A stretch of DNA of 64,000 bases from Chalara sp. BL73 (Eukaryota > Ascomycota > Leotiomycetes > Helotiales), in contig CAKJVC010000123.1 of the NCBI GenBank assembly GCA_918026815.1, positions 496,001 through 560,000 on the forward strand, written 5' to 3'. The position numbers were made by a program, and so were the translations under genes. Below, one piece after another: positions 53,744-64,000 of the stretch (positions are counted from its first letter, which is position 1; each line of letters opens with the position of its first letter). Under the pieces are notes generated by a model, which worked only from the letters and a program-made list of their open reading frames with translations, was not told the origin of the DNA and did no database searches.

Positions 53744-55888
53744 GATGAATCTCCTTTATATGACTTGTCCTAGGGCTTAAAATCAGAGGAGGAGAATTAA
53801 TGAACCTTGGATCCAACGCATGATGAGAAAGATCGTATTAATATATGTAAGAGAGGAGTAATAGCGATTAGAGTTTCATTGCAAAACTTGAGCAATCCGA
53901 CCTTCCATATCTGAGATTGTGCAAGCTGATTAAACCCATTACGGCAAAATCCAGCGAAATTTCGATGCTATATTGGTTAGCCCCTCCTGTTTCTGTATGA
54001 CCTTTGAGGAATGCAGAGACAGATTGTACACGCATATACATCAATGACAGGTTGGGGACAATATGGATTGGGCGGGGTAACCAATATCCCTGTACATATC
54101 CCACTCTTGTATAATCCTGCATTTTAACACCCTAAACGTAATTTAACATACTTTAGCTCAATACTATTTTCTTTTTTATAAAAGTTAAATACAGTATAGT
54201 ATTAGTTATCTTACACTTGCAAATCAATTTGTTTTGCCTCTATTAAAGCTATTGTACATCCTTTTTCTACCATATATTTCCTCCAATTTTTGTATATGAA
54301 TAGTACCTAACCGTGGGTGCGCTGTTATCTGGGCTAAATATTAAGCAGCATGGGAACTCTACTTAGTGTGGTATAAATCCAAAACTTGTAAGTGAAATGC
54401 TTTGAATTAGAAAATAAACAGACTATATACCCTTTATATCTAGCATTATAAATCTAAAATGCTGTTTATAAAGCTCCATGCTTTTTTGTGAGTATTTGTA
54501 CATTAATGCGGAAAGAAAACAGTAGAAGTTATAAGATATGCGTTTGTATATTGAGATCGAAGTAGCTCAATTGTCCAAAAGATTATTCTAAAATGCGAGC
54601 TGTGGGTTGGCCTGAAATAATTGCAGTATCCTTGCAAATTCCTTGTCGGAGCGCTTTTTTAATACGTTTTGGACCCTTGATGGTAGTCATTTGCAAATAG
54701 CCTGGCGTAATTTGTAACAACACAAGGAGTCACGGGCTAGAATAGAGGCATATGGGAGTGCGTACAATAGGCTGAATATGGCTCCTTATAGGTCTGCTAC
54801 GGAGGATACAAAACATGAGGAACAACTGTAGAAAGTAGGAGCAGGCTTTTATATAGGCGACTCCGACTTTCCTCCGTCTCGACTCTGTAACCTCTCATGC
54901 CCTGCTTGTCAACCCCCTAATCCTGACCTTTGCTTATGCTTCCGCTGTTACATAATTGATACTAGGATAACCAAAACTGTTGAACATTTTAGAACACGGA
55001 CCCGGCAATTGTTATACGGAAAATCACCTATAAATGGAAAACTAAGAAATGCGTGCTTTGCTAGTCTCGCAATTATATGTTTTTACATGGTAGCGAAGTA
55101 TACCGAGGTGTTTACTAATAATAACTCGTTTAATTAGTCAATTATTGCGTGAATCGGCCCGTACCATTTAGCCGGTTAATGTGACGTTCAAGGTAGCATA
55201 ACATTATTTGTTGTAAAAGCTGCTTGGTGGACAAACAACCGGACAATATTTTGGTGTAACAGTAACCGTTCGTGACTATATATGTGACCGGCTAATAGTG
55301 TGGTAGAGTTAAGAGTCAGTACGGTCCTAACCTCCTAATTATTCGGACTACGGTAGTTGAAAAAAGGTATTAAATAAATTATCCAATTTACAGATCAATG
55401 TTATTAAAAAATAAGCTAATAAACTAGCCTTTTTATTTTGCGGTTACCACGTGATAAATATTGGATATGATTCCTATTCAGGACTAGTGTTCCGCATGCT
55501 TGGCTTTACAGTTACATTTCCCTACAGTAACAAAATCAACAATAACTCAACTAATAAAATATAGAATAGATTATCTGCTAGCTTAATTGAAATCCTAAAA
55601 TCGCGGCTTTTAATTTCATTAATATTTTAAATGATTGTATTAGTAGTTACTAAGGTAGTCAAAAATAGTGAAAATCGCGTATGTAAATTTTGGGTGATTG
55701 GGTAAAAATCACGATGGCACGTGATCCAAGGCTTTTTCGCCACTAGAGTACGGCGACTCAGATCGATTTGAAATTATTTTACACTATATATTGTAGCAAA
55801 ATTGTAGAGATATATTCTGTAGAGATTATAATAAAACAAATAGTACTTTATTATTTTAAGCAAATTACGTATTTACTGCAACCTAAAG
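53744..55888. other. AT-rich, gene-free region of 2.1 kb
   Basis: Mostly AT-rich DNA with many short T and A runs, particularly 54120-54300 and 55340-55860. No ORF of note. It probably contains the GH79 promoter near its left end and degraded repeats elsewhere. Confidence 0.5.
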
Positions 55889-55981
55889 GTGGCTGTGCAT
55901 CGCAGCAGCAAACCTACGAAACAAAAACTGTTTACACCACCTAAGGCACTGAAAAACATAGCAAAGTTGTGCCAACTCATC

Positions 55982-57796
55982 ATGGTTAACAGGCTTGATC
56001 CAGGCCAAATTCGAGTTCTTTATATCCAGCCTGGGAATGCAGAGCACATTGTTTGCGACACTGAAATCACTACGTTGGCCTTATCCATTCACAAGTACGA
56101 TGCCCTCTCCTATGCCTGGGGCGGTCAAGATCTCACCCATACAATCACCGTCTCCAATAAGCCTTATGCAGTAACCTCAAACCTATATGGAGCATTGAAA
56201 CATTTACGACCCAAGGATGGCAAGAAACGAGCCGTCTGGATTGATGCCATCTGCATTAACCAGCAAGATCACGATGAACAGACTCAGCAAGTGAACATGA
56301 TGGCACATATTTATCGGAACGCACGGCTGGTGGTCATGTGGTTAGGTGAAGAAGTTAAGATGGACAACATATCAATTGATGGCGTGGCTTTCTCTCTTCT
56401 TGAGCAGCTGCGAAGAGTTTTCGAAGATAATGGACATGTTGAATTTGATTTTCAGCGAAAAGGACCGGAAGGGATTGCGTGCCCCGGCTATGGATTACCA
56501 AATTCCAATGCAAGGGAGTGGATTGCACTCGCACGACTCTTTTCAAAGCCGTATTTTGAAAGGATCTGGATTATTCAGGAGGTGGTGATGGCGACTAGAG
56601 CTATCATCGCATGTGGGGATCTGAGAGCTGAGTGGGAGGTCGTGAGAAATGTTGCAAGGAGTTTGCAAAGGTGTGGCTCGCTGGGAAGTTTAGAATATGT
56701 CGGAGCCGCACCTGGTGTCATTTCAGTGAACGCTATGGCCGATTTGAAACATGGAAAGGGTGTAGATCTCATTACCTTACTTGTGAAAACAAGAACGTAT
56801 CAGGCGACGAAGGAAGTAGATAAGGCCTTTGCCCTTATGAACTTATCCTCAAATCCACATAATGCAGGTATTGTAGTCGATTACTCACTGGAAGGGAAGC
56901 CACAAAAGGTCTGGGAGAAGCTTGCTCTGCATAGCTTGACTGTGCACCAGAGTCTGCTGTGTCTCTCCAACGCAGGAATTCGTTCATCGCCTCAGCAATC
57001 TTGGATTCCAAACTGGAGCGACAATGACGATGGTCGTACATGCCTTGCGCTTCATGGCAAAGACCATTTTAGAGCCTCAGGAGATTTGCAGGCAATAATC
57101 AGTGTCTCCGAGAACAGCAAAGTCCTCACAGTAGAAGGTTATATTGTAGACAGCGTTGCCATTGTTGCACCTTCTATCCCAAATTTCGTACCAAAAGCTA
57201 TGAGAACCGGACCTCTTGAGATTTGGTTGACCATTGAAGAACTTGAAGAACGAAAATCATTGATGGTTGCTGCTCTTCAAAGCTCTCTAGAAACCGCCAA
57301 ATCTGCTTTTCGATACAACGAGGGCTTCCCTCGAGACAGAGAGTTGGCGCGAACGTTATGCTGTGACATACTCATGACAGGAGAGAAGGCCAACATTGAT
57401 GCTGGGTACGAAATTCTTCAATGGATGATCAAAGTCGCAAAATTATTTGGATTGGAACCTTTACCCAAAGATCTAGAGAAAGTAGACGATATCCAACGTC
57501 AAGTGGAAACTATAATGCCCTCTGGTGTTGATACAGAAGGGTTTCTACACTCTTGGCTCTCGTTTGGGACAGGCAGGAATGTGTGCGCTACTGTAAAGGG
57601 TGATCTTGGTCGTGTGGCCTTTGGCGCCCGGCCTGGTGACTCGATTTGTATACTCAAAGGCGGTAAAGTGCCATATTTGTTAAGAAAAGATGGCAGTGGT
57701 TATAAGCTTGTTGGAGAATGCTTTGTAAATGGGATTATGTATAGTGAAGCATTAAAATGCAAAAACTTAAATGAGCAAACTTTTAAAATTAATTAA
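55982..57796 (+). CDS. HET domain protein
   Basis: A single exon of 604 residues from ATG 55982 (MVNRLDPGQIRVL). An upstream in-frame extension to 55889 lacks an ATG. The HET domain (PF06985) has its three blocks: YDALSYAWGGQDLTHTITVS, RAVWIDAICINQQDHDEQTQQV and MMAHIYRNARLVVMWLGE. Farther on are typical ARLFSKPYFERIWIIQEVVM and DKAFALMNLSS segments and the C-terminal conserved module. HET proteins trigger allorecognition cell death when unlike fungal cells fuse; the partner specificity here is unknown. The stop lies only 112 bases before a solo-LTR-like element, and the flanks are AT-rich. Confidence 0.9.
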   Translation: MVNRLDPGQIRVLYIQPGNAEHIVCDTEITTLALSIHKYDALSYAWGGQDLTHTITVSNKPYAVTSNLYGALKHLRPKDGKKRAVWIDAICINQQDHDEQTQQVNMMAHIYRNARLVVMWLGEEVKMDNISIDGVAFSLLEQLRRVFEDNGHVEFDFQRKGPEGIACPGYGLPNSNAREWIALARLFSKPYFERIWIIQEVVMATRAIIACGDLRAEWEVVRNVARSLQRCGSLGSLEYVGAAPGVISVNAMADLKHGKGVDLITLLVKTRTYQATKEVDKAFALMNLSSNPHNAGIVVDYSLEGKPQKVWEKLALHSLTVHQSLLCLSNAGIRSSPQQSWIPNWSDNDDGRTCLALHGKDHFRASGDLQAIISVSENSKVLTVEGYIVDSVAIVAPSIPNFVPKAMRTGPLEIWLTIEELEERKSLMVAALQSSLETAKSAFRYNEGFPRDRELARTLCCDILMTGEKANIDAGYEILQWMIKVAKLFGLEPLPKDLEKVDDIQRQVETIMPSGVDTEGFLHSWLSFGTGRNVCATVKGDLGRVAFGARPGDSICILKGGKVPYLLRKDGSGYKLVGECFVNGIMYSEALKCKNLNEQTFKIN

Positions 57797-57908
57797 ATTT
57801 CTTACCATAATTTTTAATTTTTAAGTGTTACTATTTCAAATCCTGGAGCACGTAACTGTTCTAGGACAACAAGATATTTTAGGAAGTTTTAGAAATACCA
57901 CAACTTTT

Positions 57909-58079
57909 TGTCACGTCCCGTCCCCGAAAAATACGTTACTTACTGTAGCCGAGCCCCCAGAGCTTCCCACGTATATAAAGCCCGTTCTCTTCGAGCTCAT
58001 TTTTCTTTTTTAGCTTTAGATTCTTACGTATTATACCACCGTTGCCCACTATATCTGTAGATGCAGAGCGCGTGCCGTT
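57909..58079 (+). mobile_element. Solo-LTR-like element, copy B
   Basis: Starts TGTCACGTCCCG, like copy A at 48604-48774, but in the opposite orientation. Shared blocks include GCCGAGCC, ACGTATATAAAG, the T-run with TAGCTTTAGATTCT, ATACCACCGTTGCCC, TATCTGTAGAT and AGCGCGTG. The right end is less clear (GTGCCGTTGTCACGA), so the end coordinate is approximate. A TATATAA-like promoter stretch lies within, as in active LTRs. Confidence 0.68.
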
Positions 58080-58721
58080 GTCACGAAACCAATACGGGTG
58101 CTATTACAGCCGTTCGTAAGGTATCTTAATGCTCTGATTCTAAACTAAGAAGGAAAGGCATAGCTGGTGCTTGCAGCGCCTTTATGTAAAGAGGGTGCAT
58201 CACGTGAAAAGGACCATGCCTTTAATAAACGCGCTTGTTAGGCAAAACCGATCGAAGAACGAAAGCTTGCTTTGTACTACTATTAGTAGTATTATTAGTC
58301 ATATAAGTTATCACGTTTTTATATAGGGGCCAGCCCCCAAACCCCTATATTTCGCTGAGTTCAAAGGATTTTATGGGTGGCATTTAGTCACCAAGGGAGA
58401 CGCTGCCAGCGTGAGCAATCTTTAGGTGGCCATTGGCGCTTGTTGGGATGAGGGCAAATGACAGCGGGAACAGAGTAGGGCCGAGTAGGCTGGGTCGAAA
58501 TGGATGAAATCCACGTGCTATAAGCACTAAGTTGAACGCTACCGCCATAAAGAATATGCGCGGGGTGCTTTAGTACGTGGGTACCGGCGGGTTGAAGAGG
58601 GCTTCGCTTTGGGGACTAATGAGCGGCTCGAGAAACGAAACTCATAGCAGTTTCATTTAAGCATACTAATAAGAAAATATATATAGTAAATAATCCTCTT
58701 TATAACTATATCAACCACAAT
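58080..58721. other. Intergenic region with a G/C hairpin
   Basis: Between the LTR-like element and the 3' end of the transporter gene. At 58321-58350, ATATAGGGG and CCCCTATAT form a 9-bp stem around the loop CCAGCCCCCAAA. Such ends are common in decayed DNA transposons, but no second copy is seen here. Confidence 0.45.
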
Positions 58722-60639
58722 CTAATTCAATCTAAATGATAGATAGGCTGCTGCTGCTGCGGAGAAGCATCCAATTCGCAACATCCAAGCAAGCGCTACA
58801 ATTTCTCCCAGTTCAAAATAGCCAAAGCTCCAGAACACTACACTACCCACAATTGCAGCAACAATTTGTGGCATAGCAATTGCAATGTTATGGACTCCCA
58901 TGATTGTTGCAGCCTTTAAACTGATATCATAACCACCAAGCTCTGAAGATGACCGCTGACTCTCTATTCCACCTAACTCTAGCTCCTGACTCAGTAATCT
59001 GGTCCTTGAGCAGTCTTCTATAAATGAACATGACTCAGACGGACTAATAATGTCTAACCCCTTGCTCATTTCCTCATGGGCTCTTGCAATCTCGGCTCCA
59101 ATAATAGCAAAGGGTGCCCACTGTGTCAGAGCCCAGGAAGTGCCAAGAGCCGCCGTAAAAATAACAGCACATATAAAACCGTTGGTCAGTGATGTACCAA
59201 GTAACGAAGCAGTGGCCACTATATGGGAGATTGTCCAAGCTCGTGAGAGACTAAACCAATGTGCCCTCTGGCAGATACTGAATCTTTCCGTTTGTCGAAC
59301 TCGTATCTGAAATTGATCAGATCTCTCCTTAGTAGTATGGGATTCCAATGCTTGGTAAAGTCCAACATCGTCCGTCTCCAAATTGGCGAGTGTACCTTCT
59401 GAGACGACATATGGAAGTCCCAAACTCGTTAGAAGGGCAACAATTGCAAAGAGCAGCATTGCCAGGGTTCCGTTTCGAGTAGCTTGGTCGTGCAAAAAAG
59501 TGCTTGTCTGGAAATTTTGACTTTCAATTCGAGTAGAAACTGCTTGATATTCAACTGTGACTGTTAGCGTGTTGTGGATTTTAAAATGGTATCTTTCGGG
59601 AAATTGTACATAGTTTACTCAGGTATCTGCAATACATTATTAGACTTCCCAGCTTTTCGCGACGGAGGTTATAATTAACATACGTTGATATGAAAAATAG
59701 AAATGGAAACCAGGCTAGCCATGAGAAGAACTGTACTACGCAGACAGCCTTAATCCTTTCAGGTAGCATGGAAACTGTTTTCAAAATATCTCGATAGCAA
59801 TGACCGATTTCCATCTTTGGCTCTGCTCCTAGAAACTGGCTTTCCTGGATTAAGGTGCTAGTTATCGCGACAGTGACACCCAAGCAGATCGAAGCAACCA
59901 GGCAGAAACCCTTGAATTCAATGTGTGTCACCCAGTTTAACCCTTTGGGTATCTCTAGAAGCCCGCAACCGTACCCGACGACACTTCCGACAAACACTAT
60001 TGAGCTGGTGATGGAACTTGCCTGAACTTGTTGTTCGGCTGGACAAGAATCAACAATCAAGGCTCGAATCCCGGCTTGAATAGGTTGGATTGCGATATTC
60101 AGTCCCCATACCCAGAAAACAGCCACGGCTCTCTTTAATATATCTATCGCAGCTGACTCTCTTGTAATACCCGCGAGACCGCAGCTCAAGTTGACTAACT
60201 CATTGCTCCAAGCAAGCAAACTGATACAGAAAATGGTGGCCGCCGTGCCATACACTATGAAAGGCTTTCGTCGACCCCATCTGTGTGTAGAACAGTCGCT
60301 TCTATATCCAATATATGGTTGCAAGACTGATCCGCAAATTGGCCCAGCCAGCCATACGAGAGACACCAGCGACGGATGGAGACCCAGTGAGAGCAAATAT
60401 GGCTATATTAGGCACATTAGTAGCACCTCTCAAGTTGTGATTGCAAGAACTCACTGATCCTTGTGACATGACAGTAGCCCAAACAACTTGCAATCTATGA
60501 GTTGTCAGCATGTTTATCACTAATTGGGACATATTCATGTCACTTGCCCTCCAAGACCTATTGCCAAACAGAACAGGTACCACCTACTGACCTTTCCGAC
60601 TATTGGGCCCTGTAGTTCGTTGCCATCTTCGTAGAGCAT
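58722..60639 (-). CDS. SUT-type MFS sucrose/alpha-glucoside:proton symporter
   Basis: Proposed exons on the minus strand are 60639-60548, 60494-60455, 60402-59684, 59626-59610 and 59554-58722, giving 566 residues with all junctions in frame. The N-terminus reads WYLFCLAIGLGGLQVVWATV, then MSQGSPYLLSLGLHPSLVSL and WLAGPICGSVLQPYIGYRSD. This is the conserved SUT/GPH opening, followed by RWGRRKPFIVYG. Late helices ALTQWAPFAIIGAEIARAHEE and IMGVHNIAIAMPQIVAAIVG also match. About twelve membrane segments are present. Plant SUTs and fission yeast Sut1 take up sucrose or maltose with protons. The first intron starts GCAAGT (GC-AG). The 17-nt exon is tentative. Confidence 0.82.
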
Positions 60640-63238
60640 GATTCTGATCTATTTACCCATAAATTCTCTACGTAGACGCTGTTTTTTTTAGAGATGTAAC
60701 TCGCTCTAGCTATGCAAGGGTTTTCCCCTGAGAGTCTTCTTTGCCCTAGTTTACGCCATCGCAATGCTAAGACACTTTCCCTTGAGATAGAACATACACC
60801 ATGAGGTTTAACAATAGCTTGCCTTCTGGAGGCGCACTATCACGAGTTATCTTGAAGAATGCTAGAAAGGGAAGCCCCGGCAGTTTCGGAGGTGGATTCG
60901 GAAGGTGAAACCTCTAAAACTCGGATGTACCCCCCACCATACTGTACACACTCCGACGATTCCTCCGTTTCTTTCATCTAGTTTGTTTTTTCGACCTCAG
61001 CAAAATATCAATCGAGGGCTTTTTGAAGTGGTACCATACAGAGGGCTCGCATATTATGAGTGCTCCATAGCAACTGTCCTATTTTGCATGGTTCGACTAC
61101 ATTCAGCCGTTTACCGCCCCGACACTCAATTCACACTCACCATCAAAGACGCTCAACCTTCCTGTCTCTCGTAAACTTTCTCAGCATGTAAATGCCCCTG
61201 GATATCGAGGATAAAGAATACGGAGAGTAGCACATCGTTAGAAACCTTGCGGATTTTGCTCTTTATATTTTTTTGGTTTTTGGTGGTAGAATTGGAGGAG
61301 CAGTGTCGGCATCGCTGGAGCAACATTCGCAATCCTTTAGCTCCAACGAACTCCTTGGTAGTTGTGGTGATAATCCCACCACCACTCGAGAGCGAGGCTG
61401 CGTCTTTGGTGTGTCCAGATTAAAGTGGGATGTTTCTGCCTGCTCTAATTAGGAGCTCTTCAACAAATATATATTGTAAAAAAATTCTAATTTTGCAGGT
61501 GGGGAGGGGTCGAAGCGGTACCTCACAGCCCAGTAGAACTTGGGGAGAGGGGCCTGTATGCTACTTGGTAACTGGACCTCATTCATTCACTATCTTTATA
61601 TGTGGACGAAATTCCACATGGCAAGTGGCGACGGATTGCCATTTAACGGCTCCATCAGCAACTACAACCATACACAACACTGGTCTAACATGGTCATGAA
61701 CCAAATTTTAAACCCCACAGACACGTCTACAATTATCACTTGGAATGCTGTTAAGTATCCTACATGTATCTCAAGTGTGTAGAGGCAATGTGTTTATAAA
61801 TATTCTACCGCAATATACATTTCGCTTTTTCTCTTCGCACTTCGCAATTGTTCTCAGTGATCTGTCAACAATATAGGAATATTAATCGAGACTCCGCCAT
61901 TCTCTAACATTTGACATCTCATTGTAATACTTTAGATATATTGAAGAGATGGTAAGGGAGATTAGAGCTGTTCCTTTCGTTATCACTGGTGGGGGGTTTG
62001 TTAGGCGGGGGTGTGGCGCGATGTATCGGGATTCTTGATTCTCCAAAAATAGGCGATCGTGGACCTCAGTGTCTGCTACAACATCCAAAGGGTTAGTGTC
62101 AACCACCTTTGGACTCAACGGTCCGGCCCCATCGGTAACGACTAATCCCGACTGATTCCATGTCAAAATAATATGTCATAAGATGTGTAGTAATAGTAAG
62201 ACGGTCAGCGAATGTAAAAAGTTGCGGGGTGAAAATCCCGAGATTATGTTGTAAGCAAGTAGAGGGATCTAGAGGGATCTAGATATGCATAGCTAGGCAC
62301 AATCAAGCGTCCTGCTTGAAAACTCAACAAACATCCGATTACCGAAGCTAAGATTACTGAACTAAAGCTTGATGTATAGACCCATGAGAGTTTAGTAATA
62401 AGGTGCTTATAGAGATCCACATAAGACGGCCAGTTAAGGGACCGAAGAAGGGAAAGTTGTAATCACTATTATCATCTCTATAGTTCAGTGGTCACCTCTC
62501 AATTTTATGCTCTAACCATACATGCCACTGCTCTGTTCTGCTCCAAGAACAAGTCACATACTATATCGTAAATTGAAAAGGTGGATATTTCAGTAGACAT
62601 TTATGTTATCAAAAAGTATAGAATGCCTAGAATCTCAATGATACTTCTCAAACATTGACAAGGGTCACGTCACGGCTTAATATTTTCGGAGGAGAATGGA
62701 AGTACGATGGCCCTGCAGTTTGCGATGAGCTAGTAGGGCGGTAAACATTTTCGATGCACATATACCTCTCGGAGTCAATCAGGATGGTAAGGGGGTGGGG
62801 GCTAGGCGAACAATCAAGTGCTAATTTCTTACATTGAAGGATGCATCTAAAAGATCTAATACTTCAGATTTAGTCTCTCATTCATTATAATGTGTATCTT
62901 GGAGAAAGTGTTTGTCTATCTAGTAAGTTTGAAGTATTAAAGAATGATTGGTGTCTGACATCGGGATCTCAGCCGCTGCCAACCTTCCTTCAACGGGAGG
63001 CATGGAGATCTTAAACTAGCCCATCAAGTAAGAGCCGCAGGGATTAACAGTATGGCGTAGCCCCTCCACACCGCGTGCGTCCAGCCGCACTTTATACATC
63101 TGCAGACTGTGGGAGAGTAATACAACTTAAAGTAAAGAAGTTCCATTTTTTATCACCTGGACTAAAGTTACGCCGGAAATTATTAAGCATTACGCTCGTT
63201 AAACTAAAATATGCATTCTGAATTCGTGAAGAAGCGAC
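60640..63238. other. Gene-free stretch, 2.6 kb
   Basis: No recognised gene. One frame near 61540-61782 reads protein-like sequence (LLGNWTSFIHYLYMWTKFHM, then DGLPFNGSISNYNHTQHWSN) but has no suitable start and no family I know, so it may be a remnant. A TAGAGGGATC repeat occurs twice near 62260-62280. Confidence 0.4.
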
Positions 63239-63779
63239 ATGCTTCCTAAAGTTACCGTGGGTGCATATGTCTTTGAAGTGAAAGAAGGACCAAGTCAGAA
63301 GAGACGAGAGGCTGGTGCAACCCTGAAAGATGCTGCACTCTGCAAGCCACTAACTATCACGAACCAGGATACTACACAATCAGGCACCTCCGATCTTATT
63401 TATCTGGCATAAGCTTGGGCTCTGACGCTCAAAATATTGATGGTTTATGTAGGTATGGTGTGGGAGGGGTAGAAGGGGCATCGTTGTGGCACGGCTCGGG
63501 GAACACCATCATGACACTAGTCGGTCTTACGTTCCGGTATGAGTTTAAGTACTTTAATTAGCCCGTTCCCTCAGATGGTAAAGAGATACCCATCAATGAG
63601 GCTTCGCCTTCTATTTTGTGGTTAGAACAGATGCGTACTTTGGAGATTGGAAGTATGGCAGAAGTGCATGGCTCTCAGTTTGAAACAAACGCCTGTGACC
63701 AATGGTATGATTAGTTGTTATTAGAACAAGTCCTCTTTTGTCTTACAGGCTGTGGTCTCTTCAGGAATTTTTCAAATAA
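63239..63779 (+). other. Possible unrecognised spliced gene at the right edge
   Basis: Three stop-free, protein-like pieces lie in a row. An ATG at 63239 opens MLPKVTVGAYVFEVKEGPSQ. A second frame (about 63355-63558) reads SYLSGISLGSDAQNIDGLCR and then WHGSGNTIMTLVGLTFRYEF. After a TAG the same frame continues from 63562 as PVPSDGKEIPINEASPSILW up to 63704. A GTATGA...TTACAG intron (63705-63748) then gives TNACDQWLWSLQEFFK and a stop at 63779. The junctions between the first pieces are unresolved. No family is recognised; it may be a gene, a pseudogene or chance. Confidence 0.28.
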
Positions 63780-64000
63780 TATTTCTATATACACTTCGCT
63801 GAGAGATCAGGCTACCTCAGTTTGCAGGACAGCTGCTATGCATAAAGGCTTCATATAGTTTTGACTCCATGCGCTGATATATTGAGTAGCTTCAGAACAA
63901 AGGTTACATGCTCAAGGCATACTCCGCAGTGCCAACGGTGCCAGAAGTCATCAACTCCATGCACATATAGTTTTGGAAAGTTCATGGGCAAGCCAAAGAG

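Noticed and set aside
55889..55981. N-terminal extension of the HET protein
   Set aside because: It begins at GTG and lacks HET-family conservation; ATG 55982 fits the usual start.
1..64000. tRNA, 5S rRNA and CRISPR-like arrays
   Set aside because: A search by eye for B-box sequences (GGTTCGANTCC), conserved 5S segments and evenly spaced repeats found none.

Overview
The window is nuclear DNA of a filamentous ascomycete (Pezizomycotina). Nearly all genes carry short introns of about 45-140 nt with GT(A/T)NGT donors and CTAAC/CTAAT/CTGAC branch sites 10-20 nt before AG. The gene content is also fungal: a GT69 CAP59-like mannosyltransferase, a HET-domain protein, a 2EXR protein, SUT-type sugar symporter and several secreted glycosidases. 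I lean towards Leotiomycetes (Helotiales), but that placement is an inference from gene flavour and moderate GC, not something the sequence proves. Exon structures were built by hand. Each spliced model given as a gene keeps frame across every junction and ends on a stop.

Left part (about 1-31 kb) is dense with conserved housekeeping genes: a class B bHLH factor, a GT69 mannosyltransferase, a two-RRM mitochondrial-type RNA-binding protein, PEX5, a ten-exon SET/MYND protein, a Mis18-domain protein, the REX1/RNH70 exonuclease, a secreted LVIVD-type protein, a GH127-like glycosidase, proteasomal ATPase RPT1, a small membrane protein, the peroxisomal membrane protein PXMP4/PMP24 and the ribosome-assembly factor RPF2. 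Two peroxisome genes (PEX5 and PXMP4) lie about 20 kb apart without sharing a promoter.

Middle part (about 32-42 kb) holds accessory metabolism: a DenD-like sugar-acid dehydrogenase next to a secreted SMP-30-like lactonase, an intronless kinesin-14, and a secreted protein of an uncharacterised alpha-helical fungal family.

Right part (about 42-64 kb) is gene-poor and AT-rich. It carries a WW-domain protein with a deaminase-like N-terminus, a 2EXR protein, a single-pass surface protein, a nonsense-riddled SRPK kinase relic, a GH79 beta-glucuronidase, a HET protein and a SUT-type sugar transporter. Two related solo-LTR-like elements sit in opposite orientation at 48.6 and 57.9 kb. The impression is a conserved chromosome core running into a transposon- and RIP-marked accessory region. 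Secreted GH79 and GH127 enzymes, the SUT transporter, the lactonase and the DenD-like dehydrogenase could all serve scavenging of plant sugars and uronic acids, but nothing in the sequence shows co-regulation.

No tRNA, rRNA, CRISPR array or complete transposon was recognised.
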